Source: Celoporthe dispersa
Lineage: Eukaryota > Ascomycota > Sordariomycetes > Diaporthales > Cryphonectriaceae
Assembly (NCBI GenBank): GCA_016584495.1
Contig: WAID01000018.1
Location: 1-64,000, forward strand
DNA: 64,000 nucleotides
Direction of reading: 5' to 3'
The notes beneath the pieces were generated by a model. It searched no databases. It was not told the DNA's origin and worked only from the letters and a program-made list of their open reading frames with translations. This document shows positions 55,894 through 64,000 of this stretch, one piece after another; the first letter of the stretch is position 1; the number at the start of each line of letters is the position of its first letter. A program made the position numbers and the translations under genes.

Positions 55894-56950
55894 GCAAGAT
55901 ACTGATCCAGACAGCTTTCTAAACGATATATCCGAGACGTATGGGAAGAAGCGCTTGTTCATATGCTGCAATAGTATTTAGCTCAATGCTTCAGCAATTA
56001 TTGCATCTCTTTCCAATATTGCGAAGCTTGCTAGAAGCATAAAGTATTCTAGCATCGATCTATTAATCTTTGGAACAATTAATAATATTCCCCAACTCAT
56101 TTACTATTCTAGCGGAATAGATATACAATCCGCTTTGCAGATAGATAGCAATATCGCAGTAGCTATAGAGAAAGATGCGATACTTTCTTATTCCGTCGAT
56201 ATCTAATCCAATTTCATTATAAATGCTAAATGAAATTAGATATCAATCGTGCTATTCGCGATGCTTATTGCTTTCTCAGTAATAATTACAATAGCGTTCC
56301 CAATAGAGATGAAATCATTCTCGTGGGATTCTCTCGTAATGCTTTCACGATCCAGTGCCTAGCTGAATTCATCAATTGCGTTGGCTTATTACGGCGAAGA
56401 GCGCTGTTCCTCCTCCCAGTATTCTTTGAAGACTGAGTAAAAAGCAACGATGAATTGCTCGAAGACAGAAGAAAGATACAGAAAATCTGTTTTATATACT
56501 CCCGAAAATCAAAATCTTGGCTGAATAGGATTCTATTGATACTCAGGGGGTGCCTTTTATCTACGAAAATGGATTGGAATGCCGCATGAAAGCAAAAATT
56601 ATTCCCAGCTTGGTTGAACACGCGTCTCTTACTCTATCTTTAGGCAAAGAAATATTGAGCTATTAGCCAACTGTATGGAAGGAGAAGCCAACGGCGATAG
56701 GGGCTAGGGTAAGCCAGTATGCCTTTTTGGGTGACTATGAGGACGTTGGTGGAGGACACCCGGATCCCAGCTTATATACCATCACTATACTCTGGATGGT
56801 ATCAAAGATACAAAATGCATATGGGGCATGCTTCCAGATAGGGGCATTATTGCAATCCAATACTCTCTCATGGATACCAAACTCCCCCTTTCGACTAAGC
56901 CCTTTCAGGAAAAAGACATCGTGGTATTCAAAACTTAGCAAATATTAAGA
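55894..56950 (+). pseudogene. DUF2235 alpha/beta-hydrolase remnant
   Basis: Pieces of the DUF2235 family remain in order: KKRLFICCNSI-stop-LNAS (the family has a CDGTW..NS motif there, so the stop replaces Trp), SLSNIAKLARSIK, NIPQLIYYSSGI, INRAIRDAYCFLSNNY, DEIILVGFSRNAFTIQCLAEFI (nucleophile elbow GFSRG, here GFSRN), CVGLL, and YEDVGGGHPDPSL..ITILWM. Several stop codons and frame changes interrupt it and the DNA is AT-rich. It is clearly non-functional and RIP-like. Intact members are alpha/beta hydrolases of uncertain role in fungi. Confidence 0.7.
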
Positions 56951-57352
56951 GTATGTATTATTCATTCAAAATGCACTCGCAGACCCTTGTTCGCATTACT
57001 TGACTCCGAGCATAATGAATCGCATAACGTTCACGAAACAACTCGATGCAATTTGGAAGTATATCGAACAGTTCATCGTGACAGACTCGATACAATTGCT
57101 AGCAATTGTATCGACTCATATTGAAAAAATCGAATATATTAATTCGGAAAGCTGAAATGTAAGACAAGAAAAAAAAGTCACAAGTATAAAGGAAATTGAG
57201 AATGTGCTTTCTGTTATATTATAAACGTAAATACTGCTCAATAGAAACTTCTCTTTTCATTAGTTAACCATCTATATACTTAACAACGTTTCCAAACTTA
57301 CTTCGTTATTTATACAATTAACTTCGTTTTGATTCAAAATAGATATCAAACT
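56951..57352. other. AT-rich intergenic
   Basis: No gene seen. Confidence 0.5.
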
Positions 57353-58990
57353 TTAACCATCATTGATGTTGTTTATTTGAGGTTCGATTGGGTTGCAAAA
57401 GCTGTCCGTGAAGATCGCATCCAGGTTTGGCGGAAAATATGTTTCCCCTGCAATCGAATGTTTTGTCATTCCTGACGAGTTTGCATGACGAATAACACAT
57501 GGTGTGCCAGAACCCGCCAAACTTGACATGTTGGATTTTCCGTCCAATACGGGCATGTTATAATAAAAGCTGGATATCTTCGACGGATCTGTATTGAGTG
57601 TCGATGCTGAGCCCAACATACCCGCACTGAAATATTCGTTATTGGCTGATTGAAAGGAGTCCGATTGCTGATATAGATCCGATAGCTTCACTCCGTAACT
57701 GAGTACCTTGTTGACAGTGTCCGAATCCATTGGCGTCGTAAAATAGATAGTATCCTTGGCTTTTTCAATCGTATAGCAGACTCCGTTGACTATCTTGCCG
57801 CTTTTCCCATCTCCAACTGGACAATCTGCAGGAAGATGGCCGTCTTTAAGAATATACCAATTGGCTTCCATAAGAGCAACAGACGTAAGACTAGCCTTCA
57901 TAGCAAGAGTAATTGCATTGTAAAGGTCAGGCTCTGATATGTCGGGTTTGAAAAAGAATGCACCATTGTCGAGGAATCTCATTTGATCCATAGTATAAGT
58001 GCTTTGTCCGATCGGCTCCCAGCCGGGGTATTTTGAAAGGTTCGGCTCCAAGAAGAAATCATTGGTGAAGGACACGGCGGCGACGGCAGTAGCATTCCAT
58101 ATTGCGGCCAGTCTTGTGTCAAGGCCCTGTGTAACGTCGTTCCCGCCGTCTGAGCCATCGTCCATATTGGCTCCGGCAAAGCTTAGAATACCTCCCAAGA
58201 GGCCCAGACCACCGCCGGCGATATCAAGTCCTGGTATAAGAGCAAAGGTGGACCCGGCCACTCCGAAAATAGAGCCTAGTATATTGATAAGGCTTGAAGC
58301 TCCAAATCCTGAACTTACTTGCATAGGGAAATCCTTTGTTATATCTTGCACAGTTGCTGTAGCTTCCGGGCCGGCCAGCCCCATTTGAAAAACCTGTTTG
58401 TAGATATTCATGAAAGAGTGAAAGTTTGCGAAGGTATTCAAGGTCCAGTAGATTTGAGGCATTTTCGAACAATCCGAAATATCAGGAGGGATGCAAGTAG
58501 TAACATCAATATTATAGCATGCTGCCTCTTGTCCAAGATTCGTAATGTTCGAATCGAGTTCATCGAAATATCCATAAAAGTTTTTGTACCAGTTGTCTAA
58601 AGCATGGCATAGAACTGTTAGTAACTGACACTTTACTCCTTGATTGTTGCTAAAGCTTCGTGAAAGTTTGAGTTCACCTATAATCTTCTATGGGAGATGG
58701 AACAGAAGCAATCAGTCGTAGCACTTACTAAGATTGCCGTATTTGCCTTTGACATCTTCCTCTAAGACACTGCTCAGAAAGTATGGAACCCCGAAATCAA
58801 GTGCGATAGCTGAAGCAGTTGCATTTGACTGCTTTGGATTGACGGTGGGAAGGCTGCACAAATCCTCCCTAGTTACTAATTCTCGCAAATGCTGACCCTG
58901 CCCATCTATGTCCTCGGAACACTGGGAGATGCGGAAAAGAGCTAAGCAAAGAGCCAGTCCCTTGAGACTAAACAGAATAGCGAGAGTCAT
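57353..58990 (-). CDS. Secreted protein of unknown function
   Basis: Two exons (58729-58990 and 57353-58677) around a 51-bp intron at 58678-58728, 528 aa. The join was chosen because it keeps the frame from YGNLS into ELKLSRSFSNNQGV. An N-terminal signal peptide (ILFSLKGLALCLALFRISQC) is clear. The middle has a Gly-rich hydrophobic stretch (IFGVAGSTFALIPGLDIAGG, then GLGLLGGILSFAG) that may insert in or associate with a membrane. Cysteines are scattered, including a CYTIEKAKD and a final DSFCNP. I do not recognise the family. It is intact, with normal codons, and tail to tail with nothing close by; its neighbour at 59728 is on the same strand. Confidence 0.7.
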
Positions 58991-59727
58991 AGTGTTTCGT
59001 ATATTATCGGAGTGTGGTAAAATCAGCGTGATAAGTCGTTACAAATATGATGAATGACATGAAAAGCTTGTTGGCAGGAAACAATTCTTGATGCAAACAA
59101 CTTATATAAATATATAGTCGAAAATCAAACAGGCTCATCGTTTCGCTGTGCCATCTGCACACTTTCAAAAGATAGCATGCTGCACTAAAAGGCGGTCATT
59201 GCAGCCTCGCATGTATCTCACGTCAGCACCATGTAACGCTTATGCCCCCCCCCGGGGGGCCTTTTGCTGTCGCAAAAGTTAGGAGAAGCATACAATATGT
59301 TTCTTAATAAACGTGTTCACTATGGTGTGCTGCATTTGGTGTAAAGCAACCTCGCTTTCCTTGGGTAATTTCGGACTCAACAAGCAACAGGCCGCGCAGG
59401 GCACGACCAACCCACTGGCTGGCCACCTAAAAGGTCGCGGGCAGGGGTAATGGAACTTACCGAGGTCCAATTCAAGGGTCAGCTGAAACAAAAAGTCTTA
59501 TTTAGAAAAATATACGAAACTGTTCCGCTAAATTTGGCTCACTACGGCCCTCCGCAATTTATGAGGAATAAACCAAATTTTTTCGTATATTTCAGTTTAA
59601 ATACTAAGGCGCTAGTTCAATTGTTAGCTGTAAGTCTAGAGTAGTTAAAGAATCAACGGAATAAATGCTCAAGGCGGAAGCAGCTTTTTGCTGCTGCATG
59701 CACTCACCACCTGATAAGTTGATGAGC
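58991..59727. other. Intergenic
   Basis: Promoter of the gene at 57353-58990 and 3' flank of the membrane protein gene. A C/G-rich run at 59243-59259 is the only notable feature; ORFs here are unsupported. Confidence 0.45.
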
Positions 59728-62400
59728 TTATCGAATCCTTTCTTTTTGACTCAAACCTCCACATCTCATAATGCCTATTCTACCACTCTGGTTGCACCTG
59801 TGCAGCTTGACGAGTACATCTCCGTCTGGTTCAACGCGTTGCACGGTTTTCGCGACAGACTTGTCCTGAGCATCATTCCCCAGATCGAGTATCTGACCCA
59901 GCTCCTCAAAACCTACAAGCTGCGAGATGGTATTCCAAACATTCCCACACCTTGAGTATCGCGCGTTCCTAACATATATCGCCACAATGACCGTAACGAG
60001 GACCAGGTAAACGGCCAGAAGAGTGGTGACTGAGATAAACCCAGCGCACATGCCCCCAGATGAGCAGGGTCCGGGAGTCGTGGCCGCGAAGGTCGTAACC
60101 ATCATCACATCCTCGGAGACGTCCATCGAGTCGAGCAAGAACTGGTTATATGCACTGAAGCCTCCGATGCTCAAAAATGCATTCAGCGCATCTGCAGGTC
60201 TCCCACCACCCGAGGGCGACTCGAGGATACCCGCGAAGAGCAGCGCGTACTCTGGATGCACGGGTTCGCCCTCTATCGTGCACCAGTTGCACATGATGAA
60301 GGTTGTATTGGGCGTGTTGCCACCACTGAACTCGTACTCTATCTCCAGTTGTATGGAGCTAGCGGTCAGGTCGCCAGGTGCTATCTCGTCGGGGGGCAGC
60401 TCGAGAAGGTCATGCAGAGGGGGCGGCAGACTTTCCGCTGTCCTGTTGCTGCTGTCGTCTGGGAACTGAAGCTCAAGGATCTGCCGGTCGGAAATTTCCT
60501 GGCGTTGGCTGTCCACGCCGATATAAACTTGTACGTCACCCGTGTTGCCGGCATCATACATTAGAGACCAATGGGCAGACGGCTCTCGCGTGCTTCCCGG
60601 GGCCACCATCTGGACATTGCGGTGTTCGATGCTGAAGGCCGTGAAACACATCGAGATGTTAATAAAGTAACCCGTGAGCATCTCATAGGTAAGCCATTCG
60701 GTCTTGCCCAGAGCTTGGCCAGCAGGCAGAGTCCCTTGCGTATCCACAGAGCTCCATTGATCATTCTGCAAATTCGTTGATCCGACGAGCCATACCGATG
60801 AGTTTGCTGACCAAGGGTCGTCGGCAGGGTCCCAGCTTGGCGAAGATGGGCCTCTGAAGCCCCCAGGCCCAATACCACCAGCAACACACGCCGTACTGGC
60901 CCATGTCCCATTCCTACAAGTCTGCCTTTCAGTTTCTCTTCGCACTAGATAAGGAGAGATATGCTGCGGAGCATTGCATATGGGACACATCTTCACTTAC
61001 ATATTCGACGCCGGAATGACGCAGTAGAAAGGCATTTGCTCGCAGTTCTCTGGGGAGGAACAAGATATTGTTGCACCTGGATGTGCCTCACGCAAAGTTT
61101 GGCTGTAGTTTAAAATGCCGCTCAATGCTCCGAACCCTCCTTCGTACTCAGTTGTGCTGTACTGGATATCAAGAAACACTGGCCGCATGCAAGCTGCCCT
61201 CGAACTCAATATCGTAGCATTCCCCGAATACTTACGAACCGAGGTTCGGTTCTGAGAGCCACTCAATGGCAGAAGCCCTCGTTGTTTCAGGCCGGTATCG
61301 CTGAATCCATAAGAGTCTGGACTAGTTTGATACTCAGTGACAAGCTCGCCAAACACTGGATCTGTGGGCGCGTTGGCGATGAGGCTTCCCCGGAAGAGGG
61401 AAAAGTTATTTCCCGGATAAGAGAAAAGACTATCAACCTGTGATGAGTTGAGATTTCCAGTCATCGTGTACGGCCTCAGATCCGTTAGTAGAGCGGTGGA
61501 GGTGAACTGAAGAGCCAGGTCCGCTAAGCTTAGAAGAAGGACCATCCATGTCTCGATGTGGGCAAAGACAGCCCACCTCTTGGAGAACAAGACAAGCTGT
61601 GCAAGCTTGAGTGCATTAGGTTCTGCGCCGCGCATGACCGATATGCGCGCCGCGTCGAGACGCCGGACGGAGCACCGCTCCAGCAGTAGTCCTGCGATCA
61701 TGGACGTGCAGACGGTGAGCTGTGCGCTGATGATGAACTGGAGGACAAGTGAAGCGAGAGTGACAGCGCGGGACATCCAGCTGCGGATTGCAAGCTGCCG
61801 CCAAATCCATGTGGCGTTTGCTGCCTCGGGGGTGCGCCCGTATCCAAACCAGAGAAAGGCGATGAAGCCGAGTGTTCCGAAGATGCCAATCGAGCCTCCG
61901 ACGAGGCTGATAAGACCGCCCCAGCCAATGGACTCCTTGAATGATATTGGTTTCCATTGACCAGCGGTGTCCATTTGACTGATGTGCGCGGGATTGGGTG
62001 GGGTTGCGGACTGGACCTCCAGTGTAGCAGCGGTCAGAGCAGGCTGCTGCTCCCCAGATTGCCCAGTGGTCGAGACAGCTTGCTCAGAAATCAGAACTGG
62101 AGACTCTGGGGGATCTGTTTCGAGAGATTGCGCTGCTGTAGTATCGCGAGTTGAAATCTGAGAAGAGTGGGCCAAGTAGATAGAGTCTTGTGTGTTAGGT
62201 CTGTGAAGTTCGCTCTCATTCTCTGGACGGAGACTGTCTCGATTTGTCTCAATATCCTCTCCTTCGTGGTCCGCATGCACTTGATGCATCGAAGTCTGTG
62301 ATTGAATTGGCACTGAAGAGGCAAGCCCGTAAAGCGTTCCGTCGGGTGATGTGGATGTGTACTGATTATTTCCCTTCGAGGTCATTTTGAATTCATCCAT
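59728..62400 (-). CDS. Fungal multi-pass membrane protein, large extracellular domain
   Basis: One intron (60914-61000), 861 aa, joining IPASN to MNGTWASTACV. The start was set at the Met at 62400 (MDEFKMTSKGNNQY); a Met 45 bp upstream is also in frame. A Ser/Thr/Pro-rich cytoplasmic N-terminus of about 150 residues leads to a set of three or so membrane segments (IGWGGLISLVGGSIGIFGTL onward, SRAVTLASLVLQFIISAQLT, WAVFAHIETWMVLLLSLADL). Then comes a large region with many N-x-S/T sequons and paired cysteines, and a final membrane segment (FISVTTLLAVYLVLVTVIVA) before a short cytoplasmic tail. This architecture is common to an uncharacterised ascomycete family; no activity is known to me. Intact. 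Confidence 0.75.
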
Positions 62401-64000
62401 TGTCTTGTTAAGCACCCGAGAACAGCTTGTAAACGTTGGCCACATAAAAGATTTAGAAGTGGTCGAAAAGAATGTTCAATGAGCTTTAGGGAAGAATTCA
62501 TAAAGATAGCTTTACGGCCACACATACAGTGATCTAGCTAGCAGAATCTAGAAGGGCTTGCCTATGGGAAGCTTCGCTATATATTATGAGAAGGGGGCAT
62601 GCTACTCCTCTGAAGGTTGTCTCTCCCAAAATGATGCGGGAAGAAGCAAAGGTACGAAAAGTGTTTTCGTCAATGGGGGCCAAAACTCTAATCATCTCTG
62701 CTGAGCTAAAATTCTGCTGTGCTATTAGGAGGTTTTATCTAATACCTAAGGGTATGCTGCATTGGAACTATAGAAGAAATGAAACCTACAGCTATTACTG
62801 TCTTGGTTCGCTAGGTCAATGGCCAATGATAGGCTGAAAGGCAAGGTTCAGTAACTAGCCTGTTTAGGATAGGGAGAGACATGTTACTATTATTGCATGT
62901 TGGGGGTTGTATGCTGTTCCGTGCAGCTACTGCAAGCTGTGTGGTAAGGTATCAGTAGCAGGTGCATCTTGCACCAATATAAATGCTTTCAATATGCTAT
63001 AATACTCTAGAGCTGAGACAATTCATACAGATTGGGGTCCAGAGTACCACCACTGGGATCAGCAGCCCCCAAATGATCGACTTTTCGTTTCATTACTTCT
63101 GGCTCAGGCTCTGGGCAGGAAGAATGTTTTTAGAGAGAAGAACTGTTCGTTTCAATGCTAGTCAAAGCCAGGTAACCCCACCTAATATTTTCAATCATTG
63201 AAAACAAGTTGTGTTCCCTCTTAGAAGCTAGCATCAAAATCCAGGATATGAACAACCTTGGGCCGCGCTACCGTCCAAGATGTGGACTCAAGGGACGATA
63301 TCCTCCATCTCACACGGTGTGAAAACGTTTATCCCATCTATACCACTTTCGATGCGACCCAATGCGGTCGCATTACTACATGCAGACACTATTGTTCGCA
63401 GCCAGCCTGAAGTCATGCTCAATCAAAGGTCGCATTGTGATTACAATAAGCCGTTGACACATCATATTATCTTTACTCCCCAACATGAAGCCGGTGGTGG
63501 TGGTGATGATCGACATTGAATGCAACCAACCATAACTAGAAGCTTTTTGTGAAGTTAGTCTCATTACTGTCCCTAAATCTTGGGGCCGAAAGTGCCTGCT
63601 GTGCTTCGCGCGACCCACCTCAGCCTTATAAGAACTTAGGAGCCCTTGTATCTGGCGATATTGCTTTTTTGCAAACGCTTCGCGAGGATTCTGGGTGATA
63701 TTGTGGTAGTTCAGGCTGACGCGTGGCATTCGTGTTCGAGATAAGAACAAGGGCGGGAAAGCTTCATCCAACTCATGCAAGCGCTTTCTAAAAAGCACAC
63801 TACTCACTTTACCTATGCACTCGATGGCTACCATGTCTGGCCTTCGATGCTGAAGGTGTGTAGATGTTGCATCTGAGTCTGCACTATCGGTCGACGAACA
63901 ATGAATCCGATTACCCTAGCCTAGTGTGCCCTATATCTACTAGGAGGAGATATATGTATATATATAGGTGATATGCACGCTCTTCTATAAACTTCAAGTA
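62401..64000. other. Terminal stretch, no gene supported
   Basis: The first 200 bp should contain the promoter of the membrane protein gene. ORFs at 62586-62837 and 63280-63519 (+) and 63376-63834 (-, 152 codons) show no signal, membrane segment or known motif; the last is the longest and may be an exon of a gene reaching beyond the window. Repeated TATATA motifs lie near 63950-63970. Confidence 0.4.

Noticed and set aside
63376..63834. Minus-strand ORF of 152 codons as a gene
   Set aside because: No signal peptide, domain, splice logic or codon preference visible; kept only as a remark under the terminal region.
1..64000. tRNA genes, rRNA, CRISPR arrays, bacterial-type operons
   Set aside because: Looked for and not seen. 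The window is eukaryotic, and no cloverleaf or repeat-spacer pattern stands out by eye.

Overview
The window is the left end of a chromosome of a filamentous ascomycete. It opens with about 190 bp of C-rich telomere-type repeat (CCCTAA mixed with CCCTGA) on the + strand. Short introns (51-148 bp, one of 227 bp), iterative type I polyketide synthases, a Zn2Cys6 regulator, HET-domain genes and AT-rich decay typical of repeat-induced point mutation (RIP) all fit Pezizomycotina. A Sordariomycete is my inference; no species can be named from the sequence.

Layout. 0-3.2 kb: telomere, AT-rich subtelomere and degenerate LTR-like repeats. 3.2-8.6 kb: a secreted sialidase-like protein, a secreted orphan protein and a HET-like gene fragment. 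8.6-10.6 kb: more LTR-like repeats and AT-rich DNA. 10.65-43.43 kb: a two-PKS gene cluster. 43.4-57.3 kb: AT-rich DNA with a broken HET-domain gene, a broken secreted carboxylesterase, a protein-kinase-like remnant, local direct repeats and a DUF2235-like remnant. 57.3-62.4 kb: an intact secreted orphan protein and a large membrane protein. The last 1.6 kb holds nothing I can support.

The cluster, in order: highly reducing PKS (-), HMG-CoA synthase (-), AUH-type 3-methylglutaconyl-CoA hydratase (+), FAD monooxygenase (-), Zn2Cys6 regulator (+), MFS exporter (-), BAHD-like acyltransferase (+) and non-reducing PKS SAT-KS-MAT-PT-ACP-CMeT-R (+). Six of the eight form a recognisable azaphilone-type set: the reduced chain is taken up by the SAT domain or added later by the acyltransferase, the reductase domain releases an aldehyde, and the flavoenzyme dearomatises the ring. 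The other two are unexpected. An HMG-CoA synthase with its catalytic residues and a hydratase of the methylglutaconyl-CoA family stand head to head over one roughly 440-bp promoter. Together they could make HMG-CoA and 3-methylglutaconyl-CoA for the pathway, much like the HMGS plus hydratase pairs of bacterial beta-branching and of the myxobacterial alternative isovalerate route. This is the most interesting feature of the window; self-resistance is the main alternative reading.

Caution on gene integrity. The reducing PKS, non-reducing PKS, monooxygenase and regulator each carry one or more single-frame breaks inside otherwise conserved coding sequence, mostly at homopolymers. That pattern looks more like uncorrected sequencing error than decay. 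By contrast, the HET gene and the carboxylesterase carry nonsense and active-site changes in a CpA to TpA context, which looks like genuine RIP.
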